Notes: generated by a model not told the origin, from the letters alone. A stretch of DNA of 64,000 bases from Stercorarius parasiticus (GCA_013396915.1 VWZL01005205.1:1054001-1118000), one strand, 5' to 3'; counted from the stretch's first letter, positions 1-14,041 are shown. Translations and numbers: made by a program.

Positions 1-1169
1 ATATTAGGACCAACTATAACTAATACCCAATTCCCAAAAGAATGATGTCTATTAAGCAGTAACACCAGAAGAAACTAAAAGAACACAAAAGGAAAAAAAA
101 AAAATTTCCAGAGCTAAGCACCGTAAGCAGAAAAGGGTTAACAGAAATATATTAGTTCCCAAACAGAAACCCAGAACTTTGCCAGTTTCATGAACACCCA
201 AAGCCAGGAATACTGACAAACTGGAATTGCTCAAAACCCAGCAATACCACTGCTGGATCCAGAGGACATTAAACAATAGCTTTCCAACAAGTCCACACTT
301 CCTGGATTATAACATCACACATTTTTATGGGCTTTTTCTTTCACTGTCATAAGCAACAGAAACAATGAATAAAACACACAAAGTACTGAAGCCAGATCGT
401 GTCTGCAGGTAGTTATTTCTCCCTTAGAGAAAAAACCAACAGACCAAACAAAAAACCACAAACCAAAACCACTAGTATCCGTTCTCTTTTAAGCTATTTT
501 CATAGCACAGAAGTTACGCAACACAAGGTAATTGAGACACGATACCTACTTCCCAGGGCTATTCTAGAGGAAGACCAATCGCAAATTTACAAAGTCTAAG
601 CCTATAAAGCTCAACCTGTTCTGCAGCTGCAAATACCAAAAGACGTCCTCTTTATGCATACTTAAATACTACCCGAATTTACTTTTATGCATCTCAAGAG
701 GAAGCGTACACCATCACATGCAGAAAGTGCAGATGACCTTCTACTAGAAAATAAGCCAAAACAACCTTTACTGTCTTGAGATCTGAAAAGGGAGAGAAGA
801 GGGAGAGGAGCTAACAGGTTACACTCAGAGATACTTATGCTAGCTCTGCTTCAGACTGGTAGGATGGAAATGCAAATATAGTCCTTGAGTAAGACATGTC
901 AACTTCTTGAGCTGTTTGTCAAGCCTTCCTTTTGTTTTTTAATCAACTGTTTATATAATGATAATCCCATGCTGGTGTATCCATCTGCCACTCATACAAA
1001 AATTATTTATCTGCAAAGTTAGGGGCAGCTAAATCTCCACAATTCCTGTGTAACAGGGTTTTTTTGCTTGTCTTGAAAGCCCTCCCGTGGGTGGGCTACA
1101 GTGGGTGAAAGAGCCACAGTCTATCCCTGCATGCCACTACAGTTATCATTACACTTTCCCATTCCTACC
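1..1169. other. GABRB2 intron 5, left-hand stretch
   Basis: AT-rich intronic sequence with no gene recognised. An A/C-rich low-complexity tract lies at 430-470. Open frames at 52-276 (minus) and 399-599 (plus) have no recognisable motif and look like chance. The next GABRB2 exon (about 138 bp, encoding the residues after Tyr157) was looked for on the minus strand and not seen. Confidence 0.7.
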
Positions 1170-1585
1170 ATCCTCACTTCGAACTTTCACTGCTGCAATT
1201 TAAGCTCATTACTTCTTGTACTATCCAATATCACAGAGAACAGATTATACTCTTCCTCTTTGCAGTACATTTTGTGTATATGAAGACTCATCCCATCTCT
1301 TCCTCAGATTCTTCTTCTGCCAGAAGAGCCCTCACTCAATCTTTCTTCTAAGTCATGTTTTCCAGGTCTTGGATTAACTTCACTGCTGTCCCTTAGATAT
1401 TCCCTAATTGACACAAATCCTTCTTGAGGTGCAGCCCTTGGAAGGACACAGCCTGACCACTGAGTACTTGCCACTATGAATAGAGCAGAAAGATTACTTC
1501 AGTTATTTTACAAATAGCAGTTCCATCTACAGACCCTGATGTCAGCCTTACCAATGTCACAACTCGCTGAAAAGGAATTGCTGTC
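1170..1585 (-). mobile_element. Old CR1 LINE fragment (CR1-L3-like)
   Basis: Read on the plus strand, this stretch follows the reverse complement of old amniote CR1 (L3-like) elements. It has a segment like gcaatttaagctcattactt near 1194, then aagtcatgttttccaggtct near 1351, and a diverged stretch containing ttgaggtgcagcccttggaa near 1423. This corresponds to the late reverse-transcriptase and C-terminal part of the ORF2 region, but many substitutions and indels have destroyed the frame. The 3' tail is not preserved. Divergence is clearly greater than in the CR1 copy at 16642, so this insertion is older. The edges are approximate. The identification comes from memory of the consensus and was not aligned. 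Confidence 0.7.
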
Positions 1586-4500
1586 ACATTGCAATCCACG
1601 ATATATCTCCAGAGTTGTTTTTTTTAATTTTGTTTTGATTCCCATAAAGTGGGACTACCAGGACTGCCAGGGTAGTTACTTCCCAGTTCTGAGGTGCCAT
1701 TCTTAGGTATAGGATTTGGAATTTTGTTTTTTCAGATCACTTCTCCAGCTAGATGAGAACCTTTAAAACCTAACTCTATTCTTTCAAGCTACTGAAATGT
1801 TTAGGCAAGTTTCATACTTTTCAGATCATTAAATGAAAACACAGAAGATGGATTTGATTCAAAATTGTTTCCTTCCAGTAAACTCAGTAATCATGTTCTT
1901 CACGTTATTTTCCAAACACAGTTTTCTCTAATCTGCATTTCCCTACCTCGTTTATAAGAATGTCAATCAAGACAACATCAGGAACCTTATTAATATCAAA
2001 ATATAGGACATCATCTGCCTCCAGCAAACTACTCTGCTGTTCAGAAATGGGCACCACCACATGGGATCCACTCATCAAAGCGAGCATTAGGTTCAAAATG
2101 AAGAGAAAGCCATACAAATAAGAAATATTTGCACTGGCGGGGCTCAGGGGATATACAGCTGACCAGCTTTGCAGACTAGAGTTTTAAAAATAATAATTGG
2201 GCAAATAGTTCTGTTGCTTATTTAAAACCAATAACATGTCCAGCTCTTACTGTGCCTGCCTGGAGGTGATTTTTCTCTGGAGACTGTGCCTCTAATAGTG
2301 CCATTGTGCTGGCAGCAGCCTCAAGGGCTCCTCAGTTGGCAGCAGAGGGTGCAAGGTCTCACTGTGCTGCCAGCTTTGCACATACTCTGATGCATGTTTT
2401 ATTAAAGGTTTGGAATAAGCAGAACAATCCCTTGTTGATGATTCCAACACAGGAACTCAGAAAACAAATAATCATAGGTTCAGCATGAAGCTGTCAGTAG
2501 TGAGATAAATTACACTGTATAATGCGGCAGGGCAGACACTGCATTAACTCAACATTTGCGCCAGTGCCACTGAGCAGGACATACCGTTAAAAGCATTATG
2601 GAAAAACCTAGGTATACCTTTTCTGAGTGAGGTACATGTTACTAATTCACTTAACAGATACATAGAAGGAAGCACGCGTATGCATTTACTCCTACAAAGG
2701 AAAATGGTGACAGAAAACAAGGTAGAAAAAGACAAGGACACTCAAAAATCCAAACAGCCTAGAATTGTTTTGATGACCGAAAAGGCAACTCACCAAATTT
2801 CTATAGGCAGATATCCTTTTAGGAATATGCCCAAGAAAAAGTTTCAGGTTTGGTCAAATGCATGGCCATACTCCACAGGACATTTAACATTTATGACACA
2901 GATCACAAGGAATTTAAGTAATTAGCATGTCTAGAAATAACATGGGAACATGGGATTAGTCAACTTAGTTTACAACAGATGGATAACAACTGCTAAACTG
3001 GTGCTAGGCTGCCATCCTGACATTGTGGGGTTTATTACCAAATTGTTAGGCTGCGAGTTCACAAGAACGTGGGCTTTGTGGAGCTTTGAAAAAATCCAGA
3101 TGCTTTAAGAATGGGTGGAATTTTACAGATACATGCAAGACTTTTTTCATTGCTCAAGAAGCCTGTGATAACCCCAGCCTTTATATAAGAAAAAAACCCC
3201 AAACAGTGGTCAAGTGAGCTGTTTCCTCTCATTTGTACATTGAAGATTAAAAAGTAAGAATGGATATTCTCAGAAAATCTGAGGTTCTAAGGCTGCTATT
3301 TTGGAGCTTTAACAAAGGGAATGGAAGAATTAAGACTGACCACGTGAAAAGAATGAGAACGAAAACTGAACTAAAAACGTAAACTTGGGACCAGGAGAAA
3401 AAAACAGCAGCTACAGTGGAGGGGAAACTCATGCAGGCCACTGAAGCAGGGAAACTCCATAATCTGCAGTAAAATCCTAAAAAGCATCTTCTGTGTGTAA
3501 AGAGCACAGCAATGAAGCATTAAGCGTATAACAAAAACTCAAATGGGATGGAGTGAAATTCCTGTTACAAACAAATTACGACAAAGTGCAGCTGACACAG
3601 AGCTCTCCTCTTGTTCACACAACCTGCCTCATGACCTTTTTGTCCTGCAAATATTCCGAAGGGGAAACAGAAAACCCGTATTTTTAATTTAGGTTGAAAA
3701 AAAACCCCCAATTTTTAAGTATTTTAGATATGTTACCTTCTTATATTTGATTCTAACAACCTGAAAATTCAAATCAACATCAAGCATACCTAACATTTGA
3801 ACTAGCTGGGCTAGTCTTCAGGAAGATGCAAGCTTTTCTTCATGTTCAGAAAAGGGGATACTGTGTAAGGCATCAACTCCATTAGGCCACCTTTTCTTTC
3901 TTAAAATACCTTCAAAGTTACAGAAATATTTTTTTTTTCCCCATTCTTTACTATCATCAATTTTCAGAAAAGTCATACAGTGTATACAGATAGGTAAAAA
4001 ATGGATGAGGAATGAACAATAACCCTGTCCTATAGATGAAATATTCAACCATCAGCAAGATTTATGGGAGCACAATCATGCTTTCATAAACCAGCATATC
4101 TATCCTCACAAAACAGAAATTTCTGAGATTAATTTCCTCATCAAAACGAAGTTATAAATAAAGAGAATTTAAATTATATTTAAATCTGTTTAAGTAAATT
4201 GTTACATTTCTTCTGAAAAACAGACAAAACAGTTTTACAAAACAGTATTTATTTTTGCATTTTTTCCCTTAATTGTAGCTCTGTATTGTCAAATATGGCT
4301 ATGTTGATCAATCCAGAAATGTCAGTCGAGAAGGATTTCATGCTGTGTACATTGAGGCACTGATACCAAAGTTACAAAACTACTCAGATAGTCACAGGAG
4401 ACAGTTCCCCCTTGAGCACCAAAACCTGCCTTCATAAGATGGCAATTCAGAGCAGACTAACCTCACAGCTTTGACATCTAACATTAGCCATCAAGAAGAG

Positions 4501-7500
4501 ACTGCACAAGTTTTCTGAACAGGAAGAATCTCATTTAGGCACTATATCATACCAATGACGTCAGAACGCTTCTGCAGGTAAAACTCAGTACACTGATGAC
4601 ATTTTCCCATTCTCATACAATAATTTGGAATACAAATGCATTTATTAAATGCTCTAGGTATCACCGCACATCAACAGTAACAGGTATTATGAGAAACCAA
4701 CAACATTCAGCTCAAAAGAGGTACACACCTTCAGACCATGCATTCCAGTTGCAAAAATTATGACTTTAGATGAGAACGTCTCTTCTTATACTAACATCTT
4801 TAAATGGTGAGAACTTTTAGTCAACATTTATTTGCTCAGATTTTAATGAGAAATAAGGACTCTGCATCTCTTTTTGCCATGAAGTCCTTCATCCATAATG
4901 GCCAGGAAACTACACTGGCATCAGCCATTCCATCAGAAGCAAAATCAGAACTTTAAAGTTTCACATACACTGTAGGATGCACAGCAGAAAGTAGCACAAA
5001 ATTACTGTTAAGACTCCTTTTTGCAGAGAGCTGCAATGCAGTGGACAGATAGCAAGATAACCAAGGGGCTGAAAATAGTCCAGGTTAAAATACACAGAGC
5101 TCCACATCAGCTCATCTGCCCTTCTTTGAGTCTATAAGAACAGATGTACACTATCTGCTAATTATCTCCCTCTGTGCAACTGATTCTGATATTTTGCTCA
5201 GATATTTTTAATGCATACTTTGGTATCTTTACCATGATTGGAAAAACAATTCAGATAAGGAAAGATCCAACTATAAGGCTTGCGTACTCATCATCCTCAT
5301 AATTATTTAAGGCTTACATTTATCCTTCCTTTGGAAGCAGTTTGTAATCTATTCTGAATAACTCACTAGTGATGATAGTGCTTGAGCTGATAGCTGAGCT
5401 TACTTCTTCGAAGGTCAGGCACTCTTGAAATAGCCAATATTCATAAGCAAATTAGGAAATTTGGAGATATCTTTGTCATAACAGAATGACAGGCCCTTAA
5501 TAATAGCACTTAAAACAAGGTATTATCTCCTTTTTAACAGACCGAGTTCATTTTTGGCTGGTCAAGTGACCTCATGTTAACTCATGAACATGTGGAACCA
5601 ACAATGCTGTATTTTCAGTCCCAGATGGAGTCTCTCTAGCGAGTTTTGTTCTACCTTCTGGCTAAAATACTTTCCACAATCATCCAAATCCCTGAAGGGA
5701 AAAAGGATTAAAGAAAAAAAACCAAAATACTAACAACAAACTCAAAACCAAAAACACACAAAACAAGCAGCTGCTCTAGGTTGCCTAAATCACTATATTT
5801 AAGGAAAACATGCTGCATTCAAACCCATGGTACTTTCCCAGTAAGAGCACGCGATACCACAAAATTACACGGTTTCTATATAAGCTGAGATCCTTCTCAT
5901 CTCCAGAGCAGCCATGTTACTATCACAATATTAATTCAAGGTAATGCTTTTCTATTCCAAGAAGAAACAAACTTACAGAACTTGACTCAGTGGGAGGTGC
6001 TGGCTTATACTCAAGCAGGAAAGACAAGTGCACCAGCACTTCCAAGAAAGTTCTTCCAACAGCAGATTTCATACCAAGAAAAAAAAAAAGTGCGGTACTC
6101 TTTATAAAGCAGAGACAGAAAAGCTGCTTAGAATATAGCATTGTTTTATTGGATAGTATTTCACAGGTACAACAATATAAGAGAGCACTTTTTTTTTTTA
6201 TAAGCTAAGTTTTTACTGTATCTAACTGCCTACTTTTCAGTATCATTTACATACTCATTCGATCTGTAAACCAGTGAGCTTATGCACTGAAGAGTGAGCA
6301 AAAGTAAGACTGTGGATGATTCTATCTGGCCACTAACAGCACAGAAAGCTAGACAGCAGGCATTTTCCCCTAAAGAAGTCAGATTGACACACACAGGCTA
6401 CTGAAACTAGTACTGTGACTCCAAGACTACAGTCCCTTCATGCTAAAGGTAGTAAACCAGATAGTAACTCTGTCTTATGTTTGCAACCAGATTTGAAAAA
6501 AGTAATACACTGGAGTTACTTAAGGGAATTGCAGCTATCTAACCTCGATGAGATCCTTGAGTACTGCTGTACAATGAGAGTAGTATATTTTCCTAATCTC
6601 GTGAGCATATTCTCAAATCAACTGAGAATATTCAGATTAAATTATTGTTGTTACCATGCCAGAGTCCATGAAAAAACATATAACCACATCACGTGCCTAC
6701 CTCTTCTCTAGTTTGTCTCGAGAGAGAGTATCTCTCTAGACATTTAATACTGGGTTGATTTGGTTTTCATTAAGCATACTGACCAAGAGAGATATTACAG
6801 CTGATTTCCTTCACTTCCAAGACAAAACGTCCAATGAGTTTTTATGTTTCAAAGGCTGTGTCTGATAACATACCTTGTCTCAGTACTCCACCTTGGAAAT
6901 CAGTAATTCTCAGAACCACACGTGCCACTCCCCAACAGTATTTAAAACCAGAACAAGTGAAAAATGGAATGGCAGCAGAGATTGGCTGACATTTACTGGT
7001 TACAAGACAGTCAAAAGATAACCTTGCTCAGAAATGGCTGTAACAGAGGTGTATATGAAGCACCCTGGCTCCAGTTTTGAACTCCAATTCAGCATTCCTA
7101 GAAGGCCAAAGCTCAAGTTTTAATCAGGCTATAGAGCTCTCTGTAAAAACAAGACATTTTAAGATATGCTTTTAAGTATGAGAACATGTTAAGATGCCTG
7201 TTCATATATAGACATTAAAACTATGAAAATCATCCTTAAATGATAATTACATCAATGCATTTACAATTTGATGTTTGTTAAAATTACAGCCATACCATTT
7301 GTAACAGGCATAACGACCTAATTTATCAAATATCTTTTTTTTTTAATTCCTTAAAATCAAAAGCAAATTGGCACCCAGAAACAGAACAAAGTGTCCCTGA
7401 GTACAGTTTCAAGGCCAAATAAGAGCTAGTACATATGTGAATATGTGCAAATAGGATCCCACTGTTCAGTTGCAAAAAAATATATCTCAAAAAAAATGTG

Positions 7501-10069
7501 ATTAAAAGCCCGTACATGCATCACTCAGTAGCACAAATTGACAGGAATGCACACAGTACAAATGCTGCCTATATTTGCATCACTTTCAGATCTCCCATCC
7601 AAAATAAAGACTTAAAAATATATAATATTTTTATATATAAGGATATATTATATATAATTTTTAATATTTTTTTATATAAAATCATAAAAATCAGCTGCCA
7701 GGGATTCCAATCTTGCAGTCATCTTCTCTCAGCAGACTTTAAAAGCTTCCCATGTTCTACTCTCTTCAGAATTCTTTTATATTCATAATGGAACACACGG
7801 ATACAATAGTTAAAAACACTGTTTATTTCTTTAGGAAAGCTAACATATTTAGCAAAGACCTTGTAATTTTATAAAGTAAGTAAGTTTCCCACACCCATAC
7901 AATCAATTCCACAGTATTAGCAGCAGCACATGAAGTGCCATTGTAAAAGAAGAGAAGGCTATGCTGTACATAGCACATTATAGGGTAAAATTCAAGTTTT
8001 GGACACAGTGAGGTATAGGTTTTTCTGGCCTCATAGCAAGATGTAAAACCCTTTTCTTTAATCCCATCTTCTCATAAATGAATAAAAATAGGGATAAGCA
8101 AAAGCTAGTTCTTCTTGGTCAGCAAGAGAACAAAGTCTGATAGGAACGTACGTTTTGCAGGAAAAAAAGCATCATGAATTTACCCAATAAGACTGTGGAT
8201 CTTTCTGGACTTTGGAAAGTCGTTCTTGACACTTGAAAGAAAAATAATTCTCTAGTTAGTACATGTATACAGCATCACCAATATCAAGTATGCTACATCA
8301 ACACAAGCAACTTACAGTATAAATGCATTGCACTTGCACCACTTTGATGCTGATCTGCTCCCCTGCACATTCATGTTAACTTTATGTGAAGAATGAGAAG
8401 TTGCTCGGCGTGAATACCATCCCTAGATAGCATTCTGACAGGAGTCACCAATGTTACTGTTTATGGTACTCATTTTGGCTCTGCAAAGAAAAGAAAATAG
8501 AGAGGGACCATAGGTAAAAAGAAAAAGAAGAATCTACTGTTGTGTTCTTTGCCCCTTTCCAGAATTTCCCCAAAATAGTGATAGAACATGCGTCAGGTGA
8601 AAGGTTACAAAGGTCCAGACACAAAAAAAACCCAAAGGAATAAAAGCAAAATTCACAAGCAAAAACTTAACTTACCAGCATTTCAGTATCACTCAGGTTG
8701 TCTCTGTAACATTTTGGTACAGATTAGTCTTCCAGAAGTAAGCTGTTGAAGAGACTTAACTGTTCCAGGCTGTGGTCAGGAGGAAGACATTTCCATTTTC
8801 TTGAAGAGCTCATCTGATGTCCACAGATGAGGTCCCACTAAGATGCAGGTGCCTGCTCTGCTTTTATGAAACTAGTTCTCGTAGTGGCCCACAACAGGTC
8901 GTTGCCTTGAACAAAGCTGTGTCTGCTATTGAACACACACTCACTTCTAATATATGTTGAATGTCAATTAAATGTTTCAGAAAACAGGATAAAGGTGGTG
9001 ATTTTACCAGGAAATTGTTGTATGAGGTTATGCAAAAAAACCATCAAATACTTGAATAATCATCTTCCACATAACGAAGTACCTGCATTTGGCATAGTAC
9101 TTGATTCCATTCATGATAATTGTAGACTACTACTGTTACAAGTTGTTATTTCCAATAGTGCATAATCTTCTGTAGAGCACGGTACCTGTACACATAACAT
9201 CAAAGTGGAAAGGTGTATTCTTAAAACACATGGCTGAATACTGACTTCCATCAATTCCTTGGTTTTTTCTGTTATGTTACCCTGGTGTTACATAAAATAG
9301 TTGCCTGAGCTGAGGTAACATCTCAGATTCTGGCCACAGTAACATTTCAACCAGAAGATTGTATGATACAAGCTTGTATGATAGCAAATGTAAGTAGTGG
9401 ACTGGTCTGCAGCTGAAGAGTAGAAATATGACATATCACAAGTTTCAAAGCTGTAGCCAAGATGAATGCACTTCCAATATATGCCTGTAAAGGTGACTAT
9501 TCGTATCTGTGCTCCATACACAGTAAAGACAACTTATACATTGTGCAGTTGCAGAACACAAAGAATTACCTTTTAGATGTGTATAACAAGAAACATGTTA
9601 CTAAGCCAAATGTTGTCATGAAAATTCTTAGATCCTTATCCAGGGGAAAAGAATCCTTATTTTGAAAGTTTGTAAATCTTAACAAGAGATTGAGAATGAC
9701 AAGGTATACAGAGCCATTTCAATCTATATGGTGACAATAGTATCTGTGTAACTGAATCAAGACATACGGATCAGATTACACCACACCAGAAGATCATCAA
9801 TGGAAGGAAGATTATATAGTTTAACTCATTAACTCAAAGATGCCTTTGTCAAATTATAGGGCTACTTGTACAATATACTAATTTATTCAGAGCATTCTCA
9901 TGATATTGTCACTCAGTTATATGACTTAAAACTTACATTTTTACAATACAGGTTGCACAGCACTTACATTCTATTTCAAATTAGTAACAGAAAATACTTA
10001 TTTCTGAGGCAGATGCAGCATGCCAGGACAGGATAAACCAGATACTCAACATGGCACATTTCCACAATT
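1586..10069. other. GABRB2 intron 5, no gene seen
   Basis: About 8.5 kb of AT-rich intronic DNA. I see an A/C-rich tract at 5711-5768, an imperfect inverted repeat at 6715-6741 (a GAGAGA run facing a TCTCTC run, bounded by GTCT and AGAC), and an AT block near 7617-7682. The open frames in this stretch are short, mostly below 100 codons, and overlap on both strands. None shows a recognisable domain, and none is flanked by convincing splice sites. Confidence 0.65.
7612..7682. repeat. AT-rich low-complexity block
   Basis: About 70 bp made almost only of A and T, with repeated TATAT and TATAA units and several short self-complementary segments. It is a simple AT-rich repeat of no coding value and probably length-variable. 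Confidence 0.75.
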
Positions 10070-10270
10070 GCAATGAAACTTCTTTACTGTTAGGAGAGTC
10101 AGGCACTGGAAGAGGTTGCCTAAAGAGGTTTTGCACTCTCCATCCTTGGAAGTTTTCAAGACCAGACTGGACAAAGCCCTGAGCAACTTGGTCTGATCCC
10201 AGAGCTGACCACGTTTTGAGTAGGGTAGACCACAGACCTCCTGAGGCCCCTTCCATCCTGAATTATTCTT
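10070..10270 (+). mobile_element. CR1 LINE 3'-end fragment
   Basis: The sequence matches the end of CR1 ORF2 and its short 3' UTR in the plus orientation. It includes ggcactggaagaggttgcct (the trace of the WNxLP segment), then tccttggaagttttcaagac, and finally ggccccttccatcctgaatt before a decayed tail. The terminal octamers are not clean. The copy is 5'-truncated, as is usual for CR1. It accounts for the minus-strand frames at 9981-10256 and 10046-10297. It lies antisense to GABRB2. Confidence 0.82.
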
Positions 10271-10804
10271 GAAGTATGCCTTGAAATATAAACACATATC
10301 TACTTAGCGACTTCTCTTTCCCCACATAAAAAGCAACATGGAAAACAATTCACCTGAATTATTACATAAGAGGAAAAAAAAAAAGGGCAACCCCCCCAAC
10401 CCTTTTATAAATACAATATAAACGATTAAGACTATGACCTTTATGATTTCTCTCAACTACTTAGATATCCCTTCCTTTATAAATGTTCTTTCACAAAACA
10501 TTTTTGAGGATATTTAAAGTAGTAACAGTATTATTTATGTTTAATTTTGACTCAGAACAAATCCACATAATGAGAAAGTTTATGTAAGAGTTAGAATTTT
10601 CCATACATAAAAGATACTACTATTTGGAATTTCCACACAAATATTTTCGGACAGTGTGCCAAATACATATTGAATACTATGACTAGCATATGCACCAGGA
10701 ATATTTCTAAAACTAGAATAATTTCCTTGTGTAGTATTCCTTTCATGATTTGCACACCAATGCAATGACTTTGCTAATTTGCAATCGCATTTTCTCACAT
10801 CAAT

Positions 10805-10930
10805 TATAGAATCATAGAATCGTCTAGGTCAGAAGGGACCTTTCAGATCATTGAGTCCAACCATCAACCTAACACTGACAAAAACCATCACTAAACTATG
10901 TCGCTAAGCACCACGTCTACCCGTCTTTAT
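10805..10930 (-). mobile_element. CR1 LINE 3'-end fragment with octamer tail
   Basis: On the plus strand this starts atagaatcatagaatc, the reverse complement of the CR1 3' terminal octamers (ATTCTATG type). It continues with tcagaagggacctttcagat and gagtccaaccatcaaccta, and it is truncated near cgtcttt. It represents roughly the last 125 bp of a CR1 element in the sense orientation of GABRB2. It sits about 535 bp from an oppositely oriented CR1 3' end at 10070-10270. Confidence 0.88.
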
Positions 10931-11305
10931 AGTAGTGTTAGATTGATAGAAGATGACAACTAATTCCCCTAGAATTGCCAAAAGTTGGATAATATTATGA
11001 CTGAATTCTTTTTAAATGAACTACTACTACTGCAAGCAATACTAACTCTGAACTCTATATATAGATTTAGGACATAGGAAAATGGGACTGCGTCCAATAA
11101 CAGAAAGTAACTTATATTTTCTAGAGATAGGTGGAATTTGAACAGTCTGGACTACCAGTACCAAGTAACATGAGCAACTGAACAAAATTAGCTTTGTTTC
11201 ACAAAGCTCTCATCATTAGAAACGTTTAATATACTGATCAAAGGAATGGAAAGATTGTGATGTCTAACTTTGCCAATGTCTCTGCTAATTCAATTTCTTC
11301 TCTGT

Positions 11306-11347
11306 TATTCCACCAAAGTAAAATACTATTCCACCAAAGTAAAATAT
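11306..11347. repeat. 21-bp tandem duplication, two copies
   Basis: Two adjacent 21-bp units begin tattccaccaaagtaaaata at 11306 and 11327, identical except at the last base. A partial, diverged third trace (tttttccaccc) follows. This looks like recent replication slippage and could be polymorphic. Confidence 0.9.
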
Positions 11348-11518
11348 TTTTCCACCCAAACCCAATGTCATAATCAAAACAAAAGATGATCTTATTCACT
11401 CTAGCTTCTATTTCCTGAAACAAAAACAATGAAATTGTTTTCCCGTTCAGTGACCAAAAATGAAATATTTTTGCATTTCAGCATCAGTAAGAAAAGTAAA
11501 TGAAATTCAGAGTTTGGG

Positions 11519-11578
11519 AAAAACAAAATAAAAGCACTCAAACAAACAAACACAACCAAAACCCAACCCAAAACAACC
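11519..11578. repeat. A/C-rich low-complexity tract, CAAA-like
   Basis: About 60 bp dominated by CAAA, CCAAA and AAAAC words on the plus strand, including three consecutive AAAC units. It is of the same type as tracts at 430-470, 5711-5768, 16173-16211, 20904-20939 and 57575-57624. Confidence 0.75.
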
Positions 11579-13859
11579 CTGCTGGAGAACACAGATATTT
11601 CTTCTCTTGAACAGGAGCCACTGAGGAGGGTTAAGCTCATAGTTGATAGATGTAGCTCCAGTTCCTACTCTAGAAACTTATGCCAAATGGAACAGTATCA
11701 ATGGAAAGTGACCCGATACAGCGCACACTGCAAGTCTGGTCATTTGGCTTGTGCCTCAGGCAGCAAATTCAATTCTTTTCAAACAGGGGAGGAACCTGAA
11801 TGAATATTGCTACAACTCACCCAAGTGTCTGACTGCTGTTGGTGGGGAAAGAAGGGACAGTTTCCTAGTGTAGGGTATGAGCTGATCTTGTTTTGTTTGT
11901 TGTGGTTTGTAAACAGACCAAAACTGTTTGTCAAATTTCATTTGAATTCAGAGTTTTATGACTCAGACATGCATTTTCTAGTTCTTCCTTCACTGAAGTA
12001 GTTCCGTGTTAGCATAACGATTTGAATTGCTGTTATCAGTGGCCAAGCGCAAATAAAGATCAGACTGATAACAGACTCAAACAATTGCCTTCCTGTTCCT
12101 AGATGTTTTGCACTCATCTAAAAAAACATTAAAAAATAACTCATTTTTTAAATGTATGTAATCTAATTTGATGAACAAAGGACAACTACAGTTACCGCGA
12201 AAAACACTTCATTGCTGAAATATCCTGATGATTAAAAGAATATCTGAAGCCACATATGGTACTGCTTATTATTTAAATTCTAAAAGCTAAGGTATCCAGA
12301 CAGATGTTTGTCTTTGCCCTTAAAATTAGAGATAAATAGTTAATAAACTATTTTCAGAGATAAAAAGCTCAATATTTTGAAACTATTTCCTTGGGTGGGA
12401 AACCATCAGAGAAATGGGTTTTGGCCATTAGCTGCATCTTCATGAGTGTCTCAACTGACTACTCTTTGCTGCTTTGTCTCCAAAAGACACCAGGAACTGA
12501 ATATAATTTGATCAATGGGTAAAAGGTGAATCAATGGGGTATATTTTGATTTCGCACAATGAAAATGAATTGATTCTTATTTTCCGTGCAACAATGACAG
12601 ATGTGCTGAAAAAAAAAAACTGTCTTAGAAAATAAAATGACTGTAGAAACATATTTCAGTTCTTTCAACAGGTATGTGATTACTGAGAGATAATCACAGT
12701 CTTCGTTGCTTTCTAAAGCGTAAGACCTGAGGTCAAGCGATTCCAGCATCTGACAAATATCACTACTTCATAAAAGCTATAACACGTTGAAGAAATTGTT
12801 TCATTTTGAAAAAGATATTGACTACTTAAGTAAAATGATAATATGGAGAATATGCCATTATTAGCTTTCAGCACCACTTCCATCACTTACAATGATGTAA
12901 AGAAAAAATTTTTTTAGAAAAAATACCTAATTTTTAAAAGTTTTTGTTTTGTTTCAAAACCCTCCTCTCATTTTGATTTACCTTCAAAAGACAAATTGAG
13001 ACCTAACATGTGGGCACAGTAATTTCACTCAGTAATTTTGTTTTCCTTGAGATAAGAAAGGATGGTTTTCTCTCCTCAAAGGAAAAACAATTTTAACTTT
13101 TTCTATTTTTCCTCCTCTGAAATACATAGTGTATAGGAATTGCAAAGTGAAGGAACATTTCTGTAAATCTGTGAATGAAGTAAAACGACAACTTGCATGG
13201 GAATGTGGAAAGAAACCACCAAGGATTATTTATTTATATAAAACTTTCAATATTTAAAGTCTCCTGGTATGAACAGGAAGTTAGATAAATTGTAGTAATG
13301 CTGAATTTGACACGAAGTGGTTTAGTTTTGTAATAAGACATTGATTTAGTTGAATAAAACTCCTATGAAAAAATGTAGATTGATTGGTTTTTATTTAAAA
13401 AGCATAGACTAAAATATATTTGAAGTTTGCTCCTCACAGAAAGCCTGATGGATATTCTCAGATCATTATGAATTGGACACATTCAAAGAAAAAAGAGCTT
13501 GAAAACTGGAAGTGAACTTAGCACTATATATGAATCCTGAAACATTTAATTCTTCCACAAAAAATAATGTAATAATTACATGTTACCATTCCTATCTGAA
13601 AGTGCCACATACAAGTTTTTTTGATAGAGGTTGGAGTAAATGCATTATTTTTAAACAGCACTTTGTTATTTAGGTCATTTCACTAAGTCCTGAATAAACC
13701 TTTGTTTAGTAGTAATGCCACTCATTAGAGTAATGAATATTATTGATAGACTCAACATCCACTAAAGATTCTGCCTGACTTGCCTACTGACTGAATCAAG
13801 GCTTTAAACCATTTTAAGTACAGTAAACTTCTAATACAAAAAAATAACGTACTCCATGT

Positions 13860-14041
13860 CGGGTGACAGAGCGCTGGAACAGGCTGCCCAGGCAGGTTGT
13901 GGAGTCCCCTTCTCTGGAGACTTTCAAGACCCGCCTGGATGCAGTCCTGGATGCTCTGGGCAATCCTACTTTAGCAGGGGAGTTGGACTAGATCATCTCT
14001 AGAGGTCCCTTCCAACTCTGAAAATTCCGTGATTCCGTGAA
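13860..14041 (+). mobile_element. CR1 LINE 3'-end fragment with octamer tail
   Basis: A typical CR1 3' end in the plus orientation. It has gagcgctggaacaggctgcc near the start, then cttctctggagactttcaag, ggggagttggactagatcat and gaggtcccttccaactctga. It ends in two ATTCCGTG units, which match the terminal CR1 octamer repeat. It is 5'-truncated to about 180 bp. It appears less diverged than the 1170 fragment and belongs to a different subfamily from the 10070 copy. It is antisense to GABRB2. No clear target-site duplication is seen. Confidence 0.92.

Larger units (their letters stand above)
10931..13859. other. GABRB2 intron 5, no gene seen
   Basis: AT-rich intronic sequence. It contains a 21-bp tandem duplication (11306-11347) and a CAAA-like A/C tract (11519-11578). 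No exon, RNA gene or further mobile element is recognised. Open frames here are below 80 codons and look like chance. Confidence 0.65.

Noticed and set aside
7612..7682. AT block considered as a hairpin RNA gene or origin-like element
   Set aside because: Only AT simple-sequence self-complementarity; no stable GC-containing stem.
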